The position numbers were made by a program, and so were the translations under genes. Below the pieces are notes generated by a model. That model saw only the letters and a list, made by a program, of their open reading frames with translations. It made no database searches and was not told the DNA's origin. From UMGS1649 sp045652705 (GTDB lineage Bacteria > Bacillota > Clostridia > TANB77 > CAG-465), in the NCBI GenBank assembly GCA_045652705.1, contig JAZRUV010000018.1, positions 1 to 20,996 on the forward strand: a stretch of DNA of 20,996 nt, read 5' to 3'. Within the stretch, counting starts at the first letter, position 1. Each line of letters opens with the position of its first letter. Positions 7,096 to 15,298 of this stretch are shown piece after piece.

Positions 7096-7866
7096 ATGAA
7101 GCTAAAAGATATTATAGGTGTTATATTTATGATAGTCCTTACCATAAGTGGCATTGTACTTTCATTTGGAATTGCTATAAGTAATGTGCTAAGTTCAGAT
7201 GGAATACTTGCGTGTATGATAAAATCCGATTATTTAAATAAAAGCGAACAAGAAGCAAAAACGGTACTTAGTCACTATATGTCTGATGAAAAGGCACAAG
7301 AAATATTGGCAAATGTAAGTGTAAAAGCTGGAGTAAGACAAATAACAGAGTCTTTTGATAACAATACGGTAGACCAAGTATCGAATGATGTTAAGACTGA
7401 AATGAAGGAAGAAATTATTAATTCTTTAGACAAAAATATTGCAAGTGATACAAAAAATGCTTTTGCAACTGTTGTAAGTGATGCATATATAAAAAGTATA
7501 GTTCCGGTGACAGAATTAAGTACATTAAGTAGTATATATAAAACATATGGTTCAAAGTTGGTTTTAGCTTTAGTTATAGTAGCAGTTGTAACTGTTGGGA
7601 TATATATTTATTTAGCAACTGGAAAGAAAACGTATAAATGGGCTATTATAGCGTTATATAATGTAATAATATTAAATATAATATTAGTGCTTGTTTTAGG
7701 AATACTAAATGGTATAGTTATAGGAAATGAAAGGACTACAGCTGTAATAATAACTATGTTAAATCAAATAAAGATAAATGTAGTTGTAGCAACGATAATA
7801 ACTTTTGTTATAGCAGTTGTTTCAAATTATATTGCATATTTTAGAAAGAGAAAATATTCAAAATAA
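7096..7866 (+). CDS. Hypothetical membrane protein with four predicted helices
   Basis: This 256-residue protein is of unknown function. Helix 1 is near residues 5-29. A hydrophilic region of about 120 residues (30-150), rich in Asp, Lys and Ser and likely helical, should be extracytoplasmic. Three more helices lie near 154-174, 181-209 and 226-249, and the tail is basic (FRKRKYSK). I choose the ATG at 7096 because AGGTGA lies five bases upstream; an in-frame GTG at 7087 overlaps that site. It is the last gene of the operon, 9 bases after the sortase gene and directly before a terminator. Its position suggests a partner of the sortase or of the polysaccharide apparatus, but nothing in the sequence proves this. 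Confidence 0.75.
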   Translation: MKLKDIIGVIFMIVLTISGIVLSFGIAISNVLSSDGILACMIKSDYLNKSEQEAKTVLSHYMSDEKAQEILANVSVKAGVRQITESFDNNTVDQVSNDVKTEMKEEIINSLDKNIASDTKNAFATVVSDAYIKSIVPVTELSTLSSIYKTYGSKLVLALVIVAVVTVGIYIYLATGKKTYKWAIIALYNVIILNIILVLVLGILNGIVIGNERTTAVIITMLNQIKINVVVATIITFVIAVVSNYIAYFRKRKYSK

Positions 7867-7872
7867 TTTAAG

Positions 7873-7907
7873 ATAAAGGTAATTTTAAATTTACCTTTAT
7901 TTTTTTC
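7873..7907 (+). terminator. Terminator of the polysaccharide/sortase operon
   Basis: ATAAAGGTAA (7873-7882) pairs perfectly with TTACCTTTAT (7891-7900) over an 8-base loop, followed by a run of seven T. It begins seven bases after the last stop. Confidence 0.88.
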
Positions 7908-7972
7908 TAAAAAATATAGCAATGAAAAAATGGTTGTGGTAATATATTAATATATGAGTTTTGGAGGGAAAT

Positions 7973-8794
7973 ATGAAAACTGTAGTAATAACAGGAAGTG
8001 CTAGAGGTTTAGGCTTTGAAATGGCTAAAGTATTTAGAAGAAACAATGTAAACGTAATGCTAAGTGATTTAGACGAACAAAAATTAAAAGCTGCAAAAAG
8101 CAGATTAGAAAAAGTTGAAGGTAACGCGGGTGTTGCATATGCAGTATGTGATGTAACTAAAGTAGAAGACATACAAAATTTAATAAAAGAAGCGAAAGAA
8201 AATTTTCTTAAAATAGATATATGGATAAATAATGCTGGTGTAAATCAACCAGAAAAGCCTATATGGGAACTTTCTGAAGATGAGATAGATACAGTTTTGA
8301 ATGTAGATTTAAAAGGGGCTATTTTAGGTTCTAAGTATGCACTTTTAGATATGGCTGAAGAACATAAAGGTGCAATATATAACATTGAAGGATATGGAAG
8401 TAATGATGCAAAAATGTTAGGCCTATCTATATATGGAACAAGTAAAAGAGCAATAACATATTTTACACAGGCACTAGCAAAAGAATCTCAAGAAAAAGAT
8501 ACAGGAGTTATAATAGGAAGACTTAGTCCTGGAATTATGATTACAGATTTTATAACAAATGCTTTAGGTAACAAAGAAAAAATAAACTTATCTGAAAAGA
8601 CAAAAAAGGTATATAATATACTTGGAGATTATCCAGATGTAGTAGCTAATTTCTTGGTGACAGAGATGTTAAATAATGATACCAATGATGTAAAAATAGA
8701 ATGGCTTACAAGTAAAAAAGCGGCATGGCGTTTTATGACAGCTGCATTTAATAAAAGAGATTTCTTTAGTGAGCCAAAGATGTTAGATAAATAA
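7973..8794 (+). CDS. Short-chain dehydrogenase/reductase, NYC1/NOL-like subgroup
   Basis: This 273-residue NAD(P)-dependent oxidoreductase has a single Rossmann domain. The cofactor motif is TGSARGLG (residues 7-14). Other family marks are D60 (VCDV), NNAG (86-89), N110, and the active-site Y154-x3-K158 (IYGTSKRA). The catalytic Ser is not at the usual 13 residues before Tyr; S143 stands 11 before it, in NIEGYGSNDAKMLG. The same arrangement (NMDGAGS then YGxTK) is found in plant chlorophyll b reductases NYC1 and NOL, and the C-terminal part (PDVVANFLV, then KIEWLTSKKAAWRF) also resembles NOL. There are no photosynthesis genes here, so the substrate is unknown; annotation as a general SDR is safe. 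The ATG at 7973 follows GGAGGGAA. It is transcribed alone, between two terminators. Confidence 0.85.
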   Translation: MKTVVITGSARGLGFEMAKVFRRNNVNVMLSDLDEQKLKAAKSRLEKVEGNAGVAYAVCDVTKVEDIQNLIKEAKENFLKIDIWINNAGVNQPEKPIWELSEDEIDTVLNVDLKGAILGSKYALLDMAEEHKGAIYNIEGYGSNDAKMLGLSIYGTSKRAITYFTQALAKESQEKDTGVIIGRLSPGIMITDFITNALGNKEKINLSEKTKKVYNILGDYPDVVANFLVTEMLNNDTNDVKIEWLTSKKAAWRFMTAAFNKRDFFSEPKMLDK

Positions 8795-8818
8795 AAACAC
8801 TAATAAAGATAAGTAAAG

Positions 8819-8849
8819 ATGCTATAGACGTTTAATCTATGGCATTTTT
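8819..8849 (+). terminator. Terminator of the SDR gene
   Basis: ATGCTATAGA (8819-8828) pairs with TCTATGGCAT (8836-8845), with one G-U pair and a 7-base loop, then TTTTTG. Confidence 0.85.
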
Positions 8850-8881
8850 GTATGAAATAAATATATTTTTAACAAATTTCG

Positions 8882-8910
8882 TTGACAAACAAACGTTCAT
8901 AATGTATAAT
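8882..8910 (+). promoter_or_regulatory. Perfect consensus sigma-A promoter upstream of the DUF1016/uvrB cluster
   Basis: TTGACA (8882-8887), exactly 17 bases, TATAAT (8905-8910). The first open frame begins about 75 bases downstream. With no clear terminator until after uvrB, it may also feed uvrB. Confidence 0.88.
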
Positions 8911-8985
8911 CTACTTATGTTTTGGGGAAAGTTTAACGGGAATTATTCTACACGTGATTAAAATTAAAGAAAGAGGTGTATTATA

Positions 8986-9351
8986 ATGACAGAGAAACTA
9001 AACTTATTAGATGAAAATGTGAATCCAATATTTGAGGAGATTAAAGGCTTAATAAATTCCAGCAGAGCTAAAGTGTATAGTATGGTTAACACTGAAATGC
9101 TAAACTTGTATTGGAATATTGGCAAAATTATATTGGAGATACAACACGGAAACGAAAGAGCAGAATATGGAAAAACTGTTTTGCAAAAATTATCTGAAAA
9201 ATTAACAAATGAATTTGGAAAAGGATTTTCGGTAGACAATTTAGAAAAAATGAGAAAATTTTATAACATTTTTAGAAATTCCGCAACACTGTCGCGGAAA
9301 TTTGAGTTGGTCTCATTATTTGGCAATAATAAGAATAGACGAAGAAAATAA
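8986..9351 (+). pseudogene. DUF1016 (YhcG-type) nuclease, 5' part, frameshifted
   Basis: This frame encodes the N-terminal domain of a DUF1016/YhcG protein, a two-part family whose C-terminal half is a PDDEXK nuclease fold. The homologous part covers residues 1 to about 107, including NTEMLNLYWNIGKIILE and GKGFSVDNLEKMRKFY. After SRKFEL the frame runs into 14 unrelated residues and stops. The expected continuation LSWSHY is present, but in the next frame (from 9302). The ATG at 8986 has GAGGTG upstream. I read it as one gene broken by a small deletion rather than two genes. The upstream promoter is perfect, so a truncated domain could still be made. Confidence 0.8.
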
Positions 9352-10018
9352 AAGACAATTTTATATTAATGAGTGTATTAACTCCAAATGGAGTGTAAGA
9401 GAATTGCAAAGACAAATAAACTCATTATTATATGAAAGATTAGTTCTATCTAAAAACAAAGATGAAATATTACAGCTTTCTAAAGAAGCTCAGGTTTTAA
9501 TATCAGGTAAAGATTTAGTAAAAGATCCATTCATACTTGAGTTTTTAGATATAAAAGAAAATACCAATTATTTAGAGTCGGATTTAGAAAAGAATATACT
9601 AAATCATTTAAGAGAATTTTTATTAGAATTAGGTAAAGGTTTTATGTTTGTAGGAAGTCAAGTAAGAATTACTTTAAATGAAAATCATTTTTATCCAGAT
9701 TTAATATTCTATAACAGATTACTTAAATGTTTTGTAATAATTGATTTAAAGATAGGCGAAGTCACTCATCAAGATATTGGTCAAATGCAAATGTATGTGA
9801 ATTATTATGATAGAATAGTAAAGACTAAAGATGAGAATAAAACAGTAGGAATATTATTAAGTACTAAGAAAAATGAAACATTAGTAAAGTATACATTGCC
9901 CGAGGATAATAAAAGTATATTTGCATCAGAATACAAATTGCATTTACCAACTGAAGGAGAATTAATAGATGCTGTTGAAGAGGAAAAGAAGAATTTAGAG
10001 TTGATGAAAAGTAACTAA
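9302..10018 (+). pseudogene. DUF1016 (YhcG-type) PDDEXK nuclease, 3' part
   Basis: This is the continuation of the broken DUF1016 gene, shifted by +1 relative to the 5' part. It starts with LSWSHYLAIIRIDEENKRQF and includes WSVRELQRQINSLLYERL, both hallmarks of the family. It ends with a nuclease core: E95, then P132-D133 (HFYPDLIFY) and D148-x-K150 (VIIDLKIGE), i.e. an intact PD-(D/E)xK site. The family is often found beside restriction or other defence genes; none is visible here. There is no ribosome site before the TTG/AGT region, so independent translation is doubtful. Joined, the two parts would be about 345 residues, a normal length. The gene lies 16 bases upstream of the next ORF. Confidence 0.8.
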
Positions 10019-10034
10019 AATGAGGTGATGATTA

Positions 10035-10415
10035 ATGGATATATCTCAATTAAGAGAAGCCATAAAGTCTAAAGTCAAAAAAGATTATAGATTAAAAATT
10101 AATTTTAGTAGACCACAGTTTTTTATTGAAATAGGCAACTTGATAATAAATGCAAAACCAATTTGTAATGAAACGGGAGTAAAATATGAATTTGTACTAG
10201 ATACACAGTTTTTGAGTCAAAGAGAAATTACATTTGATGAGCTAATTATGGTAAAGGAGATAATAGAAGTTTTAGAAGCAAATAAAGAATTGGCTATTTC
10301 AAAGTTGAGTAAGTGGACGATAGAAGAATACAAAGAACATATTAGGTTAAAAGAAGAACAAAGAGAACAAATGTTGAAAGCATTAAAGGAAGCTTTTTTG
10401 AAAAATGAATATTAA
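10035..10415 (+). CDS. Hypothetical protein
   Basis: This 126-residue soluble protein is one I do not recognise. The first 70 residues look like a mixed alpha/beta fold (KINFSRPQFFIEIGNLIINA). The C-terminal half is a long charged helix (about 70-126; EEYKEHIRLKEEQREQMLKA), suggesting a coiled coil. There are no cysteine clusters or membrane segments. GAGGTGATG lies about four to seven bases before the ATG. It sits 16 bases after the DUF1016 remnant and 25 bases before uvrB, so it is probably in one transcript with them. Partnership with the nuclease is possible but rests on position only. Confidence 0.65.
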   Translation: MDISQLREAIKSKVKKDYRLKINFSRPQFFIEIGNLIINAKPICNETGVKYEFVLDTQFLSQREITFDELIMVKEIIEVLEANKELAISKLSKWTIEEYKEHIRLKEEQREQMLKALKEAFLKNEY

Positions 10416-10440
10416 AAATAATTTGTTTAAGGAGAGAAAA

Positions 10441-12396
10441 ATGTTTAAACTACATTCAGATTATAAACCAACAGGTGACCAACCGGAAGCGATAAGGCAG
10501 TTGGTAGAAGGAATAAAAAATGGAGATAGCGCACAAACACTACTTGGAGTAACAGGTAGTGGTAAAACGTTTACTATAGCAAATGTTATTAAAGAGGTTA
10601 ATAAACCAACTATAATAATGGCACATAATAAGACACTTGCAGGTCAGTTATATTCAGAATTTAAAGAAATGTTTCCAGAAAATGCAGTTGAGTATTTTAT
10701 TAGCTACTATGACTATTTCCAACCAGAAGCATATATAGCTGCTACAGATACATACATAGAAAAGGATAGTAGTATAAATGATGAGATAGATAGACTTCGT
10801 CACTCAGCTACAGCAGCGGTATTTGAAAGAAAAGATGTAATAATAGTTGCATCTGTTTCTGCAATATACTCTTTAGGTTCACCGGAGGAATATAAAGACC
10901 ATACATTATCTGTAAGACCGGGAATGAAAAAATCGCGTGAAGAGATTATGCAAAAGTTAGTAGAAATGCAATATACAAGAAGTGACATGGAATTTTTACG
11001 TGGTAATTTCAGAGTAAAGGGAGATATAATTGACGTATATGAAGTTGGAAATAATGAACATGCATTAAGAATAGAGTTCTTTGGGGATGAGATAGAAAAA
11101 CTTACCTTTATTGAGCCAATAAGTGGAAAAACTATAGCAAGAATAGACCACGAGCTTATATATCCAAAATCTCACTATGTTACATCTAAAGAAAAGGTAA
11201 ATGCAGCAATATATAAAATTAAGAAAGAGCTAGATGAAAGACTTGCTGAATTAAGAGCTCAGGACAAAGTGGTTGAGGCTTATCGTTTGGAACAACGTGT
11301 TAATTTCGATATTGAAATGTTACAAGAAACAGGATTTTGCCAAGGAATAGAAAACTATTCCGTGTATATGTCAGATAGAGAACGTGGAAGCACTCCATAT
11401 TGTCTTTTTGATTTCCTAGGAAATGACTTCTTAACAGTAGTGGATGAGTCACACGTAACAATTCCACAAATAGGTGGTATGTATAATGGAGATAGAGCGA
11501 GAAAACAGTCGCTTGTTGAACACGGCTTTAGACTACCATCAGCAATGGATAATAGACCACTTAGCTTTAAAGAATGGGAAGATAGAACTCCTCAAATAAT
11601 ATTTGTAAGTGCAACGCCGGGTAAATATGAAGTAGAAAGGTCTACTCGTGTTGTAGAACAAATTATACGTCCTACAGGTCTTATTGACCCACAAATTACA
11701 GTAAAGGAAACAACTGGCCAAATTGAAGATTTAATAGAAAATATAAATGAAAGGGTAGCAAGAAAAGAAAGAGTTTTAGTTACTACTTTGACTAAAAAGA
11801 TGGCTGAAGAACTTACAAGTTATCTTGAAGGTAAGGACATTAAAGTAAGATATATGCACTCAGACATAAAGGCATTAGATAGGTTAGAAATAATACGTGA
11901 GCTAAGGCTTGGTAAGTTTGATGTACTTGTCGGAATTAATCTTTTAAGAGAAGGACTAGATATACCAGAAGTTTCTCTTGTAGCAATACTAGATGCAGAT
12001 AAAGAGGGCTTTTTAAGAAGCGAACGCTCGTTGATACAAACGATAGGAAGAGCAGCAAGAAATGCATCTGGCCGAGTTATAATGTATGCAGATGAACTTA
12101 CAGATTCAATGAGGAGTGCAATAAAAGAAACAAATAGAAGAAGAAAAATACAACAGGCATACAATGAAAAACATGGTATAGTGCCAAAGAGTATTGTAAA
12201 AGATGTTAGAGATAGCATTAAAGCTGTGTTTACTGATGAACAGGCACCAAGAGTTGAATTGGATAAAGATGAAACACTAGAACAAACTATAGATAGGCTC
12301 ACAGAGGAAATGTTTGCTTATGCTAAGGCTTATGAATTTGAAAAAGCAGCAGTTATTCGTGATTTAATACACGAACTTAAAAATATGAATGAATAA
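10441..12396 (+). CDS. uvrB: Excinuclease ABC subunit B
   Basis: UvrB is the damage-verifying helicase-like subunit of nucleotide excision repair. It is loaded by UvrA and recruits UvrC for incision. The protein is 651 residues, normal for the family. It shows Walker A GVTGSGKT (36-43), the DNA-inserting beta-hairpin region (YYDYFQPEAYIAATDTYIEK, about 85-104) and the Walker B/DEAD-like motif VVDESH (D335). The helicase motifs GINLLREGLDIPEV and QTIGRAARN follow, and a C-terminal UVR domain (FAYAKAYEFEKAAVIRDLI) binds UvrC. I start at the ATG at 10441, six bases after AAGGAG; a 12-residue upstream extension has no such site. I found no SOS (LexA) box immediately upstream. The previous ORF ends 25 bases earlier. 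Confidence 0.97.
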   Translation: MFKLHSDYKPTGDQPEAIRQLVEGIKNGDSAQTLLGVTGSGKTFTIANVIKEVNKPTIIMAHNKTLAGQLYSEFKEMFPENAVEYFISYYDYFQPEAYIAATDTYIEKDSSINDEIDRLRHSATAAVFERKDVIIVASVSAIYSLGSPEEYKDHTLSVRPGMKKSREEIMQKLVEMQYTRSDMEFLRGNFRVKGDIIDVYEVGNNEHALRIEFFGDEIEKLTFIEPISGKTIARIDHELIYPKSHYVTSKEKVNAAIYKIKKELDERLAELRAQDKVVEAYRLEQRVNFDIEMLQETGFCQGIENYSVYMSDRERGSTPYCLFDFLGNDFLTVVDESHVTIPQIGGMYNGDRARKQSLVEHGFRLPSAMDNRPLSFKEWEDRTPQIIFVSATPGKYEVERSTRVVEQIIRPTGLIDPQITVKETTGQIEDLIENINERVARKERVLVTTLTKKMAEELTSYLEGKDIKVRYMHSDIKALDRLEIIRELRLGKFDVLVGINLLREGLDIPEVSLVAILDADKEGFLRSERSLIQTIGRAARNASGRVIMYADELTDSMRSAIKETNRRRKIQQAYNEKHGIVPKSIVKDVRDSIKAVFTDEQAPRVELDKDETLEQTIDRLTEEMFAYAKAYEFEKAAVIRDLIHELKNMNE

Positions 12397-12401
12397 CACA
12401 A

Positions 12402-12439
12402 AATTTCCCACAAAATTCACTTGAATTAAGTGGGAAATT
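12402..12439. repeat. Inverted repeat overlapping the pgsA promoter
   Basis: AATTTCCCAC (12402-12411) pairs with GTGGGAAATT (12430-12439), and inner arms AATTC/GAATT (12414-12418, 12423-12427) extend the stem. It begins five bases after the uvrB stop but lacks a T-tract. It may be a weak end signal for uvrB, or an operator, since it covers the -35 region of pgsA. Confidence 0.5.
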
Positions 12440-12449
12440 ATAATATAAT
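12421..12449 (+). promoter_or_regulatory. Promoter of pgsA-ligA
   Basis: TTGAAT (12421-12426), 17 bases, TATAAT (12444-12449), about 29 bases before the pgsA start. The -35 box and spacer lie inside the inverted repeat 12402-12439. Confidence 0.6.
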
Positions 12450-12477
12450 GTCTGTGTGGGTTGAAAGGGAGATTTAT

Positions 12478-13146
12478 ATGAAGAAAGAAAAGAAAAATGT
12501 AGAAGAAAGAATTGAAGCAAATGATGCAACAACAGAAATTGTTAAACAAAAAAGAAAAGTAAATATACCAAATATATTAACAGTTGTTAGAATAGCCCTA
12601 GTGCCAGTATTTGTTATTTTAATGGCCTTAAATGGTGTGTGGGAATATATGAAATATATAGCCCTTGGGGTATTTGTAATAGCATCAGCAACAGATTGGT
12701 TAGATGGAATAATTGCAAGAAAGAAAAATATAGTTACTAGATTTGGTAAACTTATGGACCCCCTTGCAGATAAAATACTTGTAGCAGCAGGTTTTATAAT
12801 GTTGACTGGAATGGATATAATACCTGCTTGGGTAACAGTTATAGTGGTCGCAAGAGACTTCTTACTTAACACATTACGTATGTTTGGAACAGAAGCAGGA
12901 GAAACAATCGCAGCTGGTGTATCTGGAAAAATTAAAACAGCATTCCAAATGCTAACAATTGTACTTGGAATGATAGACAACCAAGGTATGTTTGCATTTG
13001 TTGTAACGGGTAAAGTAATGCAATTTGGCACACTATTATTAAATGTAGGATTTAGTTTATCTCTTGCATTTGCTGTTATATTTACATTGTGGTCTTGCGT
13101 AGAATATTTTATAAAGTACAGAAAATATATAGACATAACAGAGTAG
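12478..13146 (+). CDS. pgsA: CDP-diacylglycerol-glycerol-3-phosphate 3-phosphatidyltransferase
   Basis: This membrane enzyme makes phosphatidylglycerophosphate from CDP-diacylglycerol and glycerol-3-phosphate, the first committed step to phosphatidylglycerol. It has 222 residues. The CDP-alcohol phosphatidyltransferase signature is complete: D73-x2-D76-G77-x2-A80-R81, G90, D94 and D98 in ATDWLDGIIARKKN and FGKLMDPLADK. Several hydrophobic helices follow. A charged N-terminal extension of about 28 residues precedes the usual start NIPNILTVVRI. I use the ATG at 12478 because AAAGGGAG lies upstream; a longer in-frame start at 12430 would lie inside the promoter. Other CDP-alcohol transferases share the signature, but length and NILTVVRI favour PgsA. 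ligA follows after 19 bases. Confidence 0.92.
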   Translation: MKKEKKNVEERIEANDATTEIVKQKRKVNIPNILTVVRIALVPVFVILMALNGVWEYMKYIALGVFVIASATDWLDGIIARKKNIVTRFGKLMDPLADKILVAAGFIMLTGMDIIPAWVTVIVVARDFLLNTLRMFGTEAGETIAAGVSGKIKTAFQMLTIVLGMIDNQGMFAFVVTGKVMQFGTLLLNVGFSLSLAFAVIFTLWSCVEYFIKYRKYIDITE

Positions 13147-13165
13147 TTGATTTAAGGGGATATAT

Positions 13166-15196
13166 ATGAACAATCAATTAAATATTTTTGGAGACATTGA
13201 AAAAAACGACGAATTAGAAAATGCAAAAAAAGAAATAGCTGACTTAAGGGCACAAATAGAGTATCATTCAAATTTGTATTATAATGAGGATGCTCCGGAA
13301 ATTTCGGATTATGATTTTGATATGTTAATGAAAAGATTAAAAGCATTGGAAGCAGAGTTTTCAATGCTTATAACTAATTCTTCGCCAACACAAAGAGTAG
13401 GTGGGGTAGCAAAATCTGACTTAGACAAAGTAGAACATTTAGTTCCTATGCAAAGCTTAAATGATGTTTTCTCATATGAAGAAGTTGCAGATTTTGTAAA
13501 TAAAATTACAGAAGAATATGGTGAAAATACAGAATTTGTAGTAGAAACAAAAATAGATGGTTTGTCAGTATCATTAGAATATGAAAATGGCGTTTTAGTA
13601 AAAGGTTCAACCAGAGGAAATGGTCTTATTGGAGAAGAAATAACAAAGAATCTTTTAACTTTAGATGAAATAAATGAAAAGTTAAACACAAACGATACAA
13701 TAGAAGTTAGGGGCGAAGTATATTTATCTCGTGAAAGATTTGAAAAGCTAAATGAAGAATTAGAAGCAGGTGGAAAACCTCTTATGGCTAATTCTAGAAA
13801 TGCGGCAGCTGGAACACTTAGACAATTAAATGAGAATATAGTAAAACAAAGAGGCCTTAGCATATTTGTATTTAATGTTCAAAAGTCTGAAAGAAAATTT
13901 ACCAAACATAGTGAAACAATAGAATATATGAGGCAAATTGGAATAACCACGATAGCCTATTCTAAAATTGCAGTTGGAATAGGACAAGTATTAGAGTATA
14001 TTAAAGAGATAGGCAAATTAAGAGACTCGCTTCCTTATGATATAGATGGAGCAGTTGTAAAAATAAATGATTTATCTTTAAGAGAGACTTTAGGAACAAC
14101 AACAAAAGTTCCTAAATGGGCAGTAGCGTACAAATATCCGCCAGAAGAAAAGGAAACTGTAGTACAAGATATAACAGTGCAAGTTGGAAGAACTGGTCAA
14201 GTTACACCGCTTGCAATTGTAAATCCTGTAAGAGTAGCGGGGTCTGTTATTTCTAAATGTACATTACACAATTTTGATTATATAAAAGAAAAAGATATTC
14301 GTGTTGGAGATACAGTAAAAATTAGAAAAGCAGGAGACGTAATACCAGAAATCGCAAATGTAGTAATGTCTAAAAGGAAACAAGAAGCAATAAAGTATCA
14401 AGCACCAACGGTTTGTCCAGTATGTGGGGAGGCATTAGAAAAAGAAGACGGGCAAGTTGCATTAAGATGTACAAATAGTGAATGTGAAGCTCTAAAATAT
14501 AGAGCAATAACACATTTTGCTTCGCGTGATGCCATGAATATAGAGGGCATGGGAGAAGCAGTAGTTGAACAATTAATAGACAAAAGATTTCTAAATGATA
14601 TTGCAGATATATATGATTTAAAATATGACGATGTAATTACTTTAGAAAATTTTGGAGAACGTTCAACTAAAAACTTGTTAAACGCAATAAAGAAGAGTAA
14701 AAATAACACACTAGATTTATTATTGTTTGGTTTAGGAATAAGACATATTGGTAAAAAAGCTGCCAAAACATTAGCAAAAAATATAGACAACATTCGTGAT
14801 TTGGAACATATGATGGTAGAAGAATTAACTGCTATGGATGATGTTGGAGAGAAAATGGCAGAAAGTATAGTAGAATTTTTCACAAAGACTAAAACAATAG
14901 AAATAATAGACAGATTAGAAAAAGCAGGAGTAAATACAGCAGGTATAAAAGAGAAATTGTTATCTGAAATATTATCTGGTATGGTGGTAGCAATTACAGG
15001 TTCATTTGATGAAATATCTAGAAATGATTTATCTAAATTAGTTGAGTTAAATGGCGGAAAAACATCTAGTTCGGTTTCTAAAAAGACAACTTTTGTTATA
15101 GCTGGAGAAAATGCAGGTTCTAAATTAGATAAAGCTAATACACTTGGAATACCAGTATTAACATATAGTGAATTTAAAGAAAAATATAATGTGTAA
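13166..15196 (+). CDS. ligA: NAD-dependent DNA ligase
   Basis: LigA seals nicks in replication and repair, using NAD+ as adenylate donor. The 676-residue length is normal. In order: an N-terminal Ia domain that binds NMN (HSNLYYNEDAPEISDYDFD), and the adenylation motif ETKIDGLS with nucleophile K129. The OB-fold follows (about 320-400), then a four-cysteine zinc finger (C417, C420, C435, C440). A helix-hairpin-helix region includes FGLGIRHIGKKAAKTLAKNI and MDDVGEKMAESI. A C-terminal BRCT domain (about 594-676; GMVVAITGSFDEISRNDLSK) completes it. The ATG has AAGGGGA about six bases upstream. It is the last gene of the pgsA-ligA unit and is followed by a strong terminator. Confidence 0.97.
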   Translation: MNNQLNIFGDIEKNDELENAKKEIADLRAQIEYHSNLYYNEDAPEISDYDFDMLMKRLKALEAEFSMLITNSSPTQRVGGVAKSDLDKVEHLVPMQSLNDVFSYEEVADFVNKITEEYGENTEFVVETKIDGLSVSLEYENGVLVKGSTRGNGLIGEEITKNLLTLDEINEKLNTNDTIEVRGEVYLSRERFEKLNEELEAGGKPLMANSRNAAAGTLRQLNENIVKQRGLSIFVFNVQKSERKFTKHSETIEYMRQIGITTIAYSKIAVGIGQVLEYIKEIGKLRDSLPYDIDGAVVKINDLSLRETLGTTTKVPKWAVAYKYPPEEKETVVQDITVQVGRTGQVTPLAIVNPVRVAGSVISKCTLHNFDYIKEKDIRVGDTVKIRKAGDVIPEIANVVMSKRKQEAIKYQAPTVCPVCGEALEKEDGQVALRCTNSECEALKYRAITHFASRDAMNIEGMGEAVVEQLIDKRFLNDIADIYDLKYDDVITLENFGERSTKNLLNAIKKSKNNTLDLLLFGLGIRHIGKKAAKTLAKNIDNIRDLEHMMVEELTAMDDVGEKMAESIVEFFTKTKTIEIIDRLEKAGVNTAGIKEKLLSEILSGMVVAITGSFDEISRNDLSKLVELNGGKTSSSVSKKTTFVIAGENAGSKLDKANTLGIPVLTYSEFKEKYNV

Positions 15197-15214
15197 AAGC
15201 AAATCAAACGTAGA

Positions 15215-15251
15215 ATAAAAGTTGATAGGAAAACTATTAACTTTTATTTTT
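15215..15251 (+). terminator. Terminator of ligA
   Basis: A 14-bp stem (15215-15228 with 15234-15247, one G-U pair) and GAAAA loop are followed by TTTTTG, 19 bases after the ligA stop. Confidence 0.9.
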
Positions 15252-15259
15252 GTAGTATC

Positions 15260-15288
15260 TAGACTTTTAGACAAATCTGTGATATTAT
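15260..15288 (+). promoter_or_regulatory. Promoter of the tRNA-Gln-like gene
   Basis: TAGACT (15260-15265), 17 bases, TATTAT (15283-15288). The expected start near 15295 is four bases before the tRNA-like 5' end. Confidence 0.55.
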
Positions 15289-15298
15289 AGTGTCACGA

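Noticed and set aside
8888..8904. Possible SOS box (AAACGTTC) in the spacer of the 8882-8910 promoter
   Set aside because: The Gram-positive LexA site needs GAAC-N4-GTTC type arms; only one imperfect arm is present.
9296..9310. Programmed ribosomal frameshift joining the two DUF1016 parts
   Set aside because: The frames differ by +1 and no slippery heptamer or stop-codon context fits; a 5-base deletion of a tandem TTGAG explains the data better.
12474..13136. Long open frame on the minus strand opposite pgsA (220 codons)
   Set aside because: It is entirely antisense to a certain gene, has no ribosome site, and its residues reflect the complementary frame of a hydrophobic protein.
14398..15207. 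Long minus-strand open frame opposite the end of ligA (269 codons)
   Set aside because: It lies antisense to the zinc finger, HhH and BRCT regions of ligA, which are well conserved; there is no start signal and composition is that of a shadow.
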